The translations under genes were made by a program, and so were the position numbers. A stretch of DNA of 42,625 nucleotides, taken from the NCBI GenBank assembly GCA_021731815.1, contig JAKFWO010000037.1:1-42625 (forward strand). Reading direction: 5' to 3'. Below the pieces are notes generated by a model. It searched no databases. It worked only from the letters and a program-made list of their open reading frames with translations, and was not told where the DNA came from. The stretch is from Hyphomonadaceae bacterium. GTDB lineage: Bacteria; Pseudomonadota; Alphaproteobacteria; Caulobacterales; Aquidulcibacteraceae. This document shows, in pieces, positions 33,133 to 40,950 of this stretch. Every line of letters begins with the position of its first letter. The first letter of the stretch is position 1.

Positions 33133-34542
33133 ATGCAACGAATTTCCTTGACGCGCGCGCTGGTATTTTTCGCCATCACGATCGGAATTATCATCGGCAT
33201 TTCGGATACCGGTTCGGCTTTTGCGCAAAATCGCAGCCGTCTCGTGCGCCCGCCCGAATATGGACAGATCCGCCACGTTCATGGGCAAACGCTGATCGCG
33301 CTGAAGCCGGGGACCGCGCAATGCCCGCGCGATCTGGTGTGGGAGACGACCTGTCTTTCCACGGCAATTGAACAGATGCGGCAATTGCGGCTTTCCCGCG
33401 CGTCGGGATTCCTGCCCTCAAGCGAGACCTATGACGGTGCCGTCAGGGGCGAGATCGTTGATATTGTTCTGGAGGCTTCGGGATGGTCGGCACAATGGCG
33501 GCTCGAGGGAGCCATCGGGGTCTATGTGCCAAAGCAATGTGCGGCCCTTCCCGGGGAAGGTATTCGTTACACCCGCGGCTATGAGGACCGGATCGACGTC
33601 ATCCGGGAAAGCCAGATCGTGGTTTGCAATGGGCCCGCTCCTTCCAAAGGCGCGCCCTGGATCCCTCAGGGGGAAACGATCCCCGCCAGAGCGCCGCTGA
33701 TCGGCCCGGCGGGACCTCCGGCCTGGCCGATCTGGCCTGCCGCGCATTATCCGATTGTCGAGGGCCCACGTCTTGACATCATCGGCATCGAGCCAGGATG
33801 TCCAACACAATGGCTGCTCAAGGACGGTTTGTGTTTCCGGCGGCCGGCCGAAATGCTTGCTGCGCAAATTGCCGCAAACCCCAAAATGACCGCGATCACC
33901 ATCTTTGGCTCGGCCCAATCGCTGGCTGCGGGAACGCAGTTGAAAGCAATTGAGAAATATGAACTGAAACAAAAGAAAAAGGGTCTTTCCGCCAGCCGGA
34001 AATATTTTTCCGGCTACGAGATGCCGACCCCACCCGATTGCACATTGTCGGGAGAGCCCGAATATCTGGTCGAGGGTGAGACCGGAAAGTTCCAGGTCCA
34101 TGCGGTCCAGACCGCGGCCTGCGGGGGCCCGCCTCCGGCACCGAAAGGTTTGTCGGTTGTGGAATTCTACGGCTATGCCTATCCGGTGGCGCGCCCGGGC
34201 AATTGCGATCCGGCCGATCGCCTGGTCGGCGGCAATCTTTGCTTCGGCGCAGTAAAATCCTACATGCAATCACGCGGAATCGACCGGCTTCAGGCCGTGT
34301 TGCTGTACGAGAATAACCGGGTCGGGACTGTGCTCGAGCATGGAAAACACAAATATGATTTCGCCCTCGTGACCACCAATCCGGAATACACCGAATTCAA
34401 AGCCGACCGACGGGCGAGCTACAGCACCGGCTTGCAATCCGATTCCGGTTGCCGAAGTCCCGCGTCAGCCGCTCCAAGAGGCGTCATCGTGCAGGGTGAT
34501 GGCACAGCGCTCTATTGGGAATGGAAAGAATGCCCTGAATGA
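33133..34542 (+). CDS. Secreted protein with three four-cysteine modules, unknown function
   Basis: Not recognised. It has 469 residues with a signal peptide ending 'GSAFA-QN' (about residue 31). The mature protein has exactly twelve cysteines in three sets of four: 64, 74, 136, 165; 223, 234, 303, 330; and 358, 370, 440, 467. Spacings within sets are 10/62/29, 11/69/27 and 12/70/27. Each set opens with a similar segment: 'QCPRDLVWETTCL', 'GCPTQWLLKDGLCF' and 'NCDPADRLVGGNLCF'. This points to a triplicated disulfide-bonded domain of about 105-120 residues. A Pro-rich linker (about 170-208) separates modules one and two. It is monocistronic, and its stop lies in a tandem repeat. Confidence 0.75.
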   Translation: MQRISLTRALVFFAITIGIIIGISDTGSAFAQNRSRLVRPPEYGQIRHVHGQTLIALKPGTAQCPRDLVWETTCLSTAIEQMRQLRLSRASGFLPSSETYDGAVRGEIVDIVLEASGWSAQWRLEGAIGVYVPKQCAALPGEGIRYTRGYEDRIDVIRESQIVVCNGPAPSKGAPWIPQGETIPARAPLIGPAGPPAWPIWPAAHYPIVEGPRLDIIGIEPGCPTQWLLKDGLCFRRPAEMLAAQIAANPKMTAITIFGSAQSLAAGTQLKAIEKYELKQKKKGLSASRKYFSGYEMPTPPDCTLSGEPEYLVEGETGKFQVHAVQTAACGGPPPAPKGLSVVEFYGYAYPVARPGNCDPADRLVGGNLCFGAVKSYMQSRGIDRLQAVLLYENNRVGTVLEHGKHKYDFALVTTNPEYTEFKADRRASYSTGLQSDSGCRSPASAAPRGVIVQGDGTALYWEWKECPE

Positions 34543-34587
34543 CGCCAAGCTGAATGACGCCAGGCTGAATGACGCCAGGCTGAATGA
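34536..34587. repeat. 15-nt tandem array on a stop codon
   Basis: TGAATGACGCCARGC is repeated at 34536-34550, 34551-34565 and 34566-34580, with a partial fourth unit. The first unit contains the TGA (34540-34542) of the secreted protein gene, so the stop is multiplied in tandem. Confidence 0.9.
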
Positions 34588-35050
34588 AGCGGCACCGCTG
34601 CCGGGGGCTTCAGCCGGACGCAATGTGAACGATCACCGCCGGTCCGGATGCCAGGTGCGAATTTTCGGGCGCGGCGGTGCCGCCAGGAAACGGAAGCCCG
34701 GAAGGGCCCGCATTTGCAAATATGGCAAGCCGCACAAACCCTGTCGCGAGCCAGACCCAGACCAGCGAGCGTATTCCGCGTTCAATCCCGACCAGGACCG
34801 AAAAGATCATGCATTGTCCCGCAACGATCCGGTCCTGCGGGTAAATTCCCTGCGCAAGACGGTATGAAGCAGCCTGCTGCAAGAAGCATGCAAGCGCCTT
34901 GTCCGATCGAACGGAATCATCCGATGCGCCCGACAGCCATCGGGGCTTGCGTTAACGCCGGTAAGACCTGAGAATCCGGAATATTTCCATCCGGCACGCG
35001 TCCCGCAAGCCGGCCGTCACTTCTCCCCCGCCTTTGTTCCGGAGCCTGCC
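34588..35050. other. Intergenic region before the SDR gene
   Basis: No convincing gene. Short frames on both strands lack recognisable motifs. At about 34898-34930, GTCCGATCGAACGGAATCAT, followed by CCGATGCG, resembles the repeat near 19797-19832 and the palindromes at 18642, suggesting another decayed family member. A GGAG sits eight bases before the SDR start. Confidence 0.5.
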
Positions 35051-35818
35051 ATGACCCTGTTCGACCTTTCCGGCCAGACGGCGCTCGTCACCGGTTCCTC
35101 ACGCGGGATCGGCCGCGCGATCGTGGAGCGCATGGCCGAGCACGGCGCGCGCGTAGCGGTGTCCTCGCGCAAGATCGATGCCTGCCGCGAGGTAGCCGAA
35201 GCGATCAATGCCCGGCATGGCGCGGGGCGCGCAATCGCGATCGCCGCCAATATCGCCTCGAAAGACGACCTTGCGCGCCTCGTCGAGGAAACGCAGGCCG
35301 CTTTCGGCCAGATCGACCATGTCGTATGCAACGCCGCCTCCAACCCCTATTTCGGCCCCCAGGCCGGCATTTCCGACGATCAATTCACCAAGATCCTGCA
35401 CAACAACATCATTTCCAATCATTGGCTGATCCAGCTGACGGCACCGGCCATGCGCGCGCGTCAGGCGGGCTCGATCACCATCATTTCCTCGATCGGCGGG
35501 CTCAAGGCCTCGACCATGATCGGGGCCTATAATGTCTCGAAAGCCGCCGACATGCAGCTCGCGCGCAATCTGGCGGCCGAATTCGGGCCCGACAATGTGC
35601 GCGTCAATTGCATCGCACCGGGTCTGGTCAAGACCGATTTCGCCCGCGCCCTATGGGAGAACCCGGAAATCCTCAAAATCTCCACCGCCCAATCCTGCCT
35701 GAAACGGATCGGCGAGCCCGATGAGATCGCCGGCATGGCGGTCTTCCTTGCAGCCAAAGCCGGGGCCTTCACGACCGGCCAGACCTTTGTCATCGATGGC
35801 GGCGCGACGATCGTTTGA
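35051..35818 (+). CDS. Short-chain dehydrogenase/reductase
   Basis: A classical SDR oxidoreductase of 255 residues. The NAD(P)-binding motif TGSSRGIG is at residues 14-21, 'CNAAS' replaces the usual NNAG, the catalytic Ser is at 146/147 ('IISSIGG'), and Tyr160 and Lys164 form YNVSK. The C-terminal 'GQTFVIDGGATIV' is typical. SSR after the first Gly, with a basic residue, suggests NADP preference; the substrate is unknown. The ATG has GGAG eight bases upstream. It is convergent with tilS. Confidence 0.93.
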   Translation: MTLFDLSGQTALVTGSSRGIGRAIVERMAEHGARVAVSSRKIDACREVAEAINARHGAGRAIAIAANIASKDDLARLVEETQAAFGQIDHVVCNAASNPYFGPQAGISDDQFTKILHNNIISNHWLIQLTAPAMRARQAGSITIISSIGGLKASTMIGAYNVSKAADMQLARNLAAEFGPDNVRVNCIAPGLVKTDFARALWENPEILKISTAQSCLKRIGEPDEIAGMAVFLAAKAGAFTTGQTFVIDGGATIV

Positions 35819-35869
35819 GGGAAGAAAGCCTGGCCCGGAGCCCGGCCCTGCGCCTGGCGAATGCCGGCT

Positions 35870-36970
35870 TCAGGACACCAACAGGTCCCGGGCCCGGGCC
35901 GCGGCCGAGGGACGTGGCCCAGGCGAGGGACGTGGCCCATGAATCGCAGGCGGGGCCCGGCGTCGTGCGGGTGCGCGCGCCACCTGTAATTGCCCCGAAC
36001 GCGCTGAAACCAGGGTCAGGTGAAAACTCGTGACCTTTGCCCCGGTAATCGCGGCCAGAAAATGACGCCGCGCAGCCCCGGCCGCGGGCAAAAGCGGCCG
36101 GTCCGCGATCGCGGCAACCAGGGCCTGGGCGAGCAACGCCTGCGCGGACACCGGCAATTCTGAATATATCTCGCCGGGCAGAGCAAGCTTTTCGGATCCT
36201 TCGTCGAAACTGACCCTCGCCAGTGCCTTGCATGCGGTTGCCGCCGCCCGCGCGCGGCGCGCCCGCAGCCTTTCATAGAGGCCGAACATTCGCTGAAAGC
36301 GCCGGGCATCGGCCTCTGCATCCGCATCCGCCCACAACGCCCGTAAACGCGCCCGCTCGAAGAGCGAATCGGCATTCATCGGGTCTTCCACCCAATCGCG
36401 CCCTGCCCCCCGCAATACGGCCCGTAATTGCGCGCGGCGCAGACCGAGAAAAGGCCGCCCCAAAAACAGCCCTGCCCCCTCCGGCCAATTGGGAAAGGGC
36501 GCAAGCGGCCGTAACCCGGCGAGCCCGAGCAGACCCGGCCGCCGCTGCAACCGCATGGCAAGGGTCTCCACCGCGTCATCGGCATGGTGGCCGGTGAGCA
36601 CCAGCCCAAGCCCACGCATCCGCGCCCAGGCCGCCAGCGCACCATAGCGGGCATTGCGGGCGCGTTCTTCGACGCCCCCGCGAATTCTGGCCTCCGTACC
36701 GGCCAACAAAATCTCGGGCGGCGGCCAAAAACCTTGCGCAACGCGACAGGCTTCCGCCCCGCTTTCCGGGCGTAATCCGTGATCGACAATGGCAAGGGGA
36801 ATTTGTGGGTCAAGTCGACGGGCAGCGAGCGCCAGCGCCAACGAATCTGCCCCGCCCGATAAAGCGACGCCGGCAGCGCGAGGGCCAATCCGCGCGGCCA
36901 TGTCGTTCAACGCCGCGGCAAGCGTGAATGCCAATCCTGCGAGCGGGTCGGCTTCGGTTACTGCGTGCAC
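35870..36970 (-). CDS. tilS: tRNA(Ile)-lysidine synthetase
   Basis: Modifies C34 of the CAU-anticodon tRNA-Ile to lysidine so that it reads AUA. It has 366 residues. The PP-loop SGGADS is at residues 38-43, followed by 'IVDHGLRPES' and 'VLTGHHADDAVETLAMRLQR', all characteristic of TilS. The C-terminal part is short and Arg/Pro-rich and includes an 18-nt in-frame tandem duplication (35907-35942, encoding GPRPS twice). The start overlaps the cpoB stop by 13 bases, implying coupling. The ftsH gene often found after tilS is absent; the SDR gene converges instead. Confidence 0.93.
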   Translation of the reverse strand: MHAVTEADPLAGLAFTLAAALNDMAARIGPRAAGVALSGGADSLALALAARRLDPQIPLAIVDHGLRPESGAEACRVAQGFWPPPEILLAGTEARIRGGVEERARNARYGALAAWARMRGLGLVLTGHHADDAVETLAMRLQRRPGLLGLAGLRPLAPFPNWPEGAGLFLGRPFLGLRRAQLRAVLRGAGRDWVEDPMNADSLFERARLRALWADADAEADARRFQRMFGLYERLRARRARAAATACKALARVSFDEGSEKLALPGEIYSELPVSAQALLAQALVAAIADRPLLPAAGAARRHFLAAITGAKVTSFHLTLVSARSGQLQVARAPARRRAPPAIHGPRPSPGPRPSAAARARDLLVS

Positions 36971-37968
36971 CCGGCGGCCCGTCCTTCGGACGCCGCCCGG
37001 GTCCGTACCGCCGCCGGAGCCTTGGGATAGCGTTTCGCGAATTCCACCAGCGTGTCACAGGCGCGCTGCTTTTCCCCCAATTGCCGCAAGGAGGCCGCAA
37101 GCTTGACGAAACTGTCCGGCGCGCGCGCGCTTTTGGGATAGGACTTCACAACTTTCAGATAGGCTTCTGCCGCCTCGACAAAGGCACCGCCCCGTAAATA
37201 GCGCGCCTCACCGAGATAATATTGCGCATCCGCGGCCAGCACATGGGTGCCGTTGCTGCCCAGAAACTCGCCCAGCACTTTTTCGGCCCCGGCATAATCT
37301 TCATTGACCAGCAGATTCCGCGCCCGCGTCAAAGCGGCCTCACCCGCATCCTTTGGTGTTGCGGCAGCAGGAGCGCTCGCGGCCGGTTCTGCCGGAGGAG
37401 ATGCCAGCGCGCGTGGGCCGCTTCTGCTTGCGCCGGCGGTTTCAGGGCCCGCACGGGAAGCAGGTTCTGTTTCAGGAGCGATCGCGGCGGCCGGAGCCGC
37501 ATCTGCGGCCACGCCCGAAGTCTCGAGCAATTGCTGCAACCGGACAATCTCGGCCTGGGCTGCCGCAAACTCATTCTGCAATGAGACATTTCGGGCCGAG
37601 AGATCGGCAATCACGCGCCGGTCTTCGGTCCGGGCGTTCCGGGCCTGGGTCAGCTGGAATTTGCCGTCCTCAAGCGCACTGGTCAGCGACCGGTTCGAGG
37701 CCTCGAGCCCGATGACCCGCTCGCGCAATGCCACCAGTTCCGGATCAACCGCAAAAGGTCCGCAATTGGGATTTACGGCCGGGGCGGCGGCCGTTCCGGG
37801 GGCTGTTGTCGCCGGAGTGGCCGATCCCGGTTCGAGGGGCGCACAGGGCGCGAGCGGAAGCCCGATTTTCGGTTTTCTCTTTGCCAGTGCCGGATCTGCG
37901 ACGAAAACCACAGCCGCCAAACCGAGAAAAGCCATGAGCACAAGGGAGGATTTCTGGAGCATTTTCAT
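36958..37968 (-). CDS. cpoB: Cell division coordinator CpoB (YbgF)
   Basis: A periplasmic protein that links peptidoglycan synthesis with Tol-Pal-driven outer-membrane constriction. It has 336 residues. The signal peptide ends 'ADPALA-KR'. A coiled-coil region follows ('RVIGLEASNRSLTSALEDGK', 'NVSLQNEFAAAQAEIVRLQQ'), then an Ala/Pro linker, then TPR repeats ('AADAQYYLGEARYLRGGAFV', 'YLKVVKSYPKSARAPDSFVK'). The last residues contain a Cys. The usual upstream neighbours pal and tolB are not present. It is the first gene of a cpoB-tilS pair. Confidence 0.88.
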   Translation of the reverse strand: MKMLQKSSLVLMAFLGLAAVVFVADPALAKRKPKIGLPLAPCAPLEPGSATPATTAPGTAAAPAVNPNCGPFAVDPELVALRERVIGLEASNRSLTSALEDGKFQLTQARNARTEDRRVIADLSARNVSLQNEFAAAQAEIVRLQQLLETSGVAADAAPAAAIAPETEPASRAGPETAGASRSGPRALASPPAEPAASAPAAATPKDAGEAALTRARNLLVNEDYAGAEKVLGEFLGSNGTHVLAADAQYYLGEARYLRGGAFVEAAEAYLKVVKSYPKSARAPDSFVKLAASLRQLGEKQRACDTLVEFAKRYPKAPAAVRTRAASEGRAAGCTQ

Positions 37969-38411
37969 GTGCCTGTCAGGTTCACAATCCGGGTTCGGAG
38001 CATAAACGGGGGGAGCTGAAAGGAAAAACCAGTACCGAACGACCCGTTCTGCAAGTGCCCCACGCCAATTTCCGGCAGCGATTCGACCGATATCTCATGG
38101 TTGCGGCTGATAAAGGATGGGCTTGCCAAACGCAATCACCGCGCATGGCGAAACCGCCGCGCGATGGAGCCGAAACATTTCGGCCAAACATGATACGCAG
38201 GACACTGGGGCATTTTGATGGCATCCGGATCTGGTGCCGGCTGCCAGATTGCCAGGAAAATGCGCGGCCCCGTTCCGGCGGCTCCCTGCTTCGACGCCTT
38301 GAGAATATGCTGGCGCAGTCACTGCAATCGCCCGTTCGGAAATGTCGCTCCTGTGGGTTCGCAGCCCGTGGGTTCGCAGCCCGTGGGTTCGCAGCCCGTG
38401 GGCTTGCTTTG
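37969..38411. other. Intergenic region between cpoB and imuA, with a 15-nt tandem array
   Basis: GTGGGTTCGCAGCCC occurs three times at 38353-38397, followed by a diverged partial unit to about 38407, directly upstream of the SOS box. A 124-codon frame crosses the region (38055-38429) and reads the array as GFAAR repeats, but it resembles no known family and ends over the imuA promoter, so it is not called. Confidence 0.75.
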
Positions 38412-38426
38412 GTTCTTCTTTTGTTC
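38412..38426 (+). promoter_or_regulatory. LexA (SOS) box of imuA-imuB-dnaE2
   Basis: GTTC-TTCTTTT-GTTC is a direct repeat GTTC-N7-GTTC, the known alphaproteobacterial LexA operator. It lies 12 bases before the first possible imuA ATG and 51 before the preferred one. Its placement ahead of SOS mutagenesis genes makes DNA-damage induction very likely. Confidence 0.88.
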
Positions 38427-38477
38427 TAGAGTCGATATATGTTAAATCCCGTCCCCCGTTCGGCGCATCGCCCTGAT

Positions 38478-39269
38478 ATGCATTCGGCGCTTTCGTCCGC
38501 GGCTCCTTTTCCCATCACGGGCAGGACGTTTGATGCCTGTTTTGCGGCGGCCCTCGCCGCCCCCCTCACCGAGGCCGGGCCTGAAGCGCCGGCTGATCGG
38601 GCGGCGGCGCTGGGCTTTGCGCTCGCCTGGCTGTCGGGTGCGATGGATGCGAAAGGCCCACGCGTCTGGATCGTGACAGAGGCCGCCTTCAGCGAGGATG
38701 GCGTGCCTTTTGCCGAGGGGCTCTGGCAATTCGGCGTCCGGCTCGACCAAATAATCCTGGCGCGCGCTCCGAAGGCGAAAGACGCATTATGGGCAGCCGA
38801 ACAGGCGCTTGGCGTGCCCGGAGCCCGGATATTGTGCGAAGTCGGGGCCTTCGGGGCCGGACTCGATTTGGCGGTTACGCGACGGCTCTTGCTGCGCGCC
38901 GAAGACCGGGGCTCTGCCTGTCTGTTGTTGCGCACACCCTGTGGGGGGCCGAGCGCAGCCTGGACACGCTGGGGCCTCCGCGCTGCGCCAATGGCGGAAA
39001 AAGGCTCAGGAACAGATCACGAACTTGGTCCGCCCTGTGCGCTTGCCCGGCTCACCCATAACCGCAGAGGCCCGGGCAATCTGGTCTGGAGGCTCGAATG
39101 GAATGCCCATGAACGCTGTTTTTCCGCCGAAAATATCCCCGGAAATCCGCGCGCCGGTGAGAATACCGGTCACAGCGCGCTGGATGTCACTATGGCTGCC
39201 TTTTCTGCCCACGGACCGGTTGCGGCGCAGCGGGCGGGTGCCGCCAGAGCCGGAAAAGCCCCGCCCTGA
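38478..39269 (+). CDS. imuA: SOS mutagenesis protein ImuA
   Basis: A RecA-like accessory factor for translesion synthesis with ImuB and DnaE2. It has 263 residues from the ATG at 38478; an ATG at 38439 is only 12 bases from the LexA box and has no ribosome site. 'GLWQFGVRLDQIILARAPKA' is the conserved ImuA segment after the degenerate nucleotide-binding region, and 'RAEDRGSACLLLR' and 'NLVWRLEWNAHERCF' follow. It overlaps imuB by about 167 bases in another frame. Its TGA stop is the first base-triplet of the 15-nt array that expands imuB. Confidence 0.88.
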   Translation: MHSALSSAAPFPITGRTFDACFAAALAAPLTEAGPEAPADRAAALGFALAWLSGAMDAKGPRVWIVTEAAFSEDGVPFAEGLWQFGVRLDQIILARAPKAKDALWAAEQALGVPGARILCEVGAFGAGLDLAVTRRLLLRAEDRGSACLLLRTPCGGPSAAWTRWGLRAAPMAEKGSGTDHELGPPCALARLTHNRRGPGNLVWRLEWNAHERCFSAENIPGNPRAGENTGHSALDVTMAAFSAHGPVAAQRAGAARAGKAPP

Positions 39270-40950
39270 ACGCGCCGGAACCGAACGCGCCGGAACCGAA
39301 CGCGCCGGAACCGAACGCGCCCGAACCGAACGCGCCGGAACTGAACAGCCGGCACCTTTCGCGGTCTATGCCAAAAGCGCCAATGGCTTCCGGATCGCGG
39401 CCATCGATCGACATGCAGGGCCGAATTGCGGCTTGTCGTCCGGCATGAGCGTCGCCGATGCGCGCGCCATTCGCCCCGATCTGGTCCTGTTCGAGGCCGA
39501 TGAGGCCGCCGATCGCGCAGTGCTTGCAGGGCTCGCGGCCTGGTGCGAGCGCTTTTCACCCTTTGTGGCACTGGATGGCAGGGACGGCCTGTTTCTCGAC
39601 CTCACAGGGGTCGCGCATTTGTTCGGCGGTGAGGGAGCGTTGCGGCGCGATCTCCTTTCGCGGCTCAATGCCCGGGGCTTTAAAGCGCGCGCCGCGATTG
39701 CGCCCTGTCCAGGGGCCGCCTGGGCGCTGGCGCGTTTCGGGGACGAGGAGGCATTGCAACACGACATCCGGAATCCGGATGCCTTTCCGGATCCGGCAAT
39801 GATCCTCGCCCCCCTGCCTGTTGCGGCGTTGCGGCTGGCACCGGCCCCGGCGGCTTTGCTGCGCAGGCTGGGGCTCACGCGCATCGGGCAAATTTTCAAC
39901 GCCCCGCGGGCACCTTTGGCCGCGCGGGCCGGTCAGGCGGCGCTGCACCGGCTCGATCAGGCAATGGGCCGCGTGCCCGAACCCCTGACCCCCTTCCGGC
40001 CGCCGCCGCCTTGCTTTGCCCTGCGCCGTTATGCCGATCCCCTGATGACGACCGGGGCCCTGTTCCACGCCATTGACGGGCTCTGCGCCGATCTCGCCAC
40101 CGACCTTGCCGCGCGCAATGCCGGGGCGATGCGGCTGGAATTGACGCTGTTCCCCCCCGATCACCCGGGGCACCCGGGCCGGACGCGGCGCGTCAGCCTG
40201 CGCCTTGCCCGGCCCGAATATCGGGCATCGGCGATGATGCGGCTCCTGGGCGAATATATCCGGGCCCGCGCCGATGAATTTTCAACCGAAACCGGCTTTG
40301 AGACGCTGCGACTCGACGCCATTCCCGATCGCCGGGAGATGCGGCAAATGGCGCTGGGCACCGGGGAAAGCAGCCCGGATACCAGGGGGATTGCCAGGAT
40401 TAATTCGGGGCCGGATTCTGGTGCAGGTGCCGCGGGCTTCATTGGATTCACAGGTGATCCCGACGGGGCGGAAGCTGCGGGTGATCTCGTCAATCTCCTC
40501 ACCGCGCGGCTGGGTGCCGGGCGGGTCGGCCGGCTTTCCGTCTGCGCGGTTCACGCCCCCGAACGCGTCAATCACTGGGCACCGGAAACAGGGCGAAACT
40601 CCGCGCCTGGTGCCCCCTCCATCGCTCCGCCCGCAGACGGCGTGATGCGGCGGCCTTTGACCCTGTTTCCGCGCCCTTTGCCGATCGAGGTCATGGCCGC
40701 TTTGCCCGATGGCCCGCCGGCGCATTTCCGCTGGCGGCGTGTTTTGTACCGGATTGCGCGCGCCGAAGGGCCTGAACGCATCACACCCTTCTGGCTGCGC
40801 GCGCCTGATTCCCGAACCCGCGATTATTATCGCATCGAGGACAAGGAGGGTCGGCGGTTCTGGGTGTTTCGCGAGGGTCGCTATGATGCGCCGGCAAGCG
40901 GGCCCGGGACCACCGCACCCAAATGGTTCGTACACGGATTATTTGCATGA
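39103..40950 (+). CDS. imuB: Y-family-like protein ImuB
   Basis: A catalytically inactive Y-family polymerase relative that links ImuA and DnaE2 to the beta clamp. It has 615 residues from ATG 39103, which has GGAGG ten bases upstream; the family start 'MSLWLPFLPTDRLRR' begins at the in-frame ATG 39184. Diagnostic segments are 'LDGRDGLFLDLTGVAHLFGG' and 'LRRLGLTRIGQIFNAPRAPL', and the C-terminal 'YYRIEDKEGRRFWVFREG'. Between the first strand and 'PFAVYAKSANGFRIAAID' lies a five-fold ERAGT repeat. The polymerase acidic triad is missing, as is usual for ImuB. The stop overlaps dnaE2 (ATGA). Confidence 0.92.
   Translation: MPMNAVFPPKISPEIRAPVRIPVTARWMSLWLPFLPTDRLRRSGRVPPEPEKPRPERAGTERAGTERAGTERARTERAGTEQPAPFAVYAKSANGFRIAAIDRHAGPNCGLSSGMSVADARAIRPDLVLFEADEAADRAVLAGLAAWCERFSPFVALDGRDGLFLDLTGVAHLFGGEGALRRDLLSRLNARGFKARAAIAPCPGAAWALARFGDEEALQHDIRNPDAFPDPAMILAPLPVAALRLAPAPAALLRRLGLTRIGQIFNAPRAPLAARAGQAALHRLDQAMGRVPEPLTPFRPPPPCFALRRYADPLMTTGALFHAIDGLCADLATDLAARNAGAMRLELTLFPPDHPGHPGRTRRVSLRLARPEYRASAMMRLLGEYIRARADEFSTETGFETLRLDAIPDRREMRQMALGTGESSPDTRGIARINSGPDSGAGAAGFIGFTGDPDGAEAAGDLVNLLTARLGAGRVGRLSVCAVHAPERVNHWAPETGRNSAPGAPSIAPPADGVMRRPLTLFPRPLPIEVMAALPDGPPAHFRWRRVLYRIARAEGPERITPFWLRAPDSRTRDYYRIEDKEGRRFWVFREGRYDAPASGPGTTAPKWFVHGLFA
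39268..39342 (+). repeat. 15-nt tandem array, five units, inside imuB
   Basis: GAACGCGCCGGAACC occurs five times with one substitution each in units four and five. In the imuB frame it encodes ERAGT repeats. It begins at the imuA TGA (39267-39269), so only imuB is lengthened by it. Confidence 0.95.

Noticed and set aside
34496-34882. Short frames on both strands after the secreted protein gene
   Set aside because: The plus-strand frame is a read-through of the 15-nt array (LNDAR repeats); the minus-strand frame has a hydrophobic stretch but no support for a start or homology.
38055-38429. 124-codon frame containing GFAAR repeats
   Set aside because: No family resemblance, ends over the LexA box, and the repeat is one of many tandem arrays in non-coding DNA.
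39268-39342. CRISPR-like array
   Set aside because: The 15-nt units are directly adjacent without spacers and are translated in the imuB frame; the same applies to the other tandem arrays.
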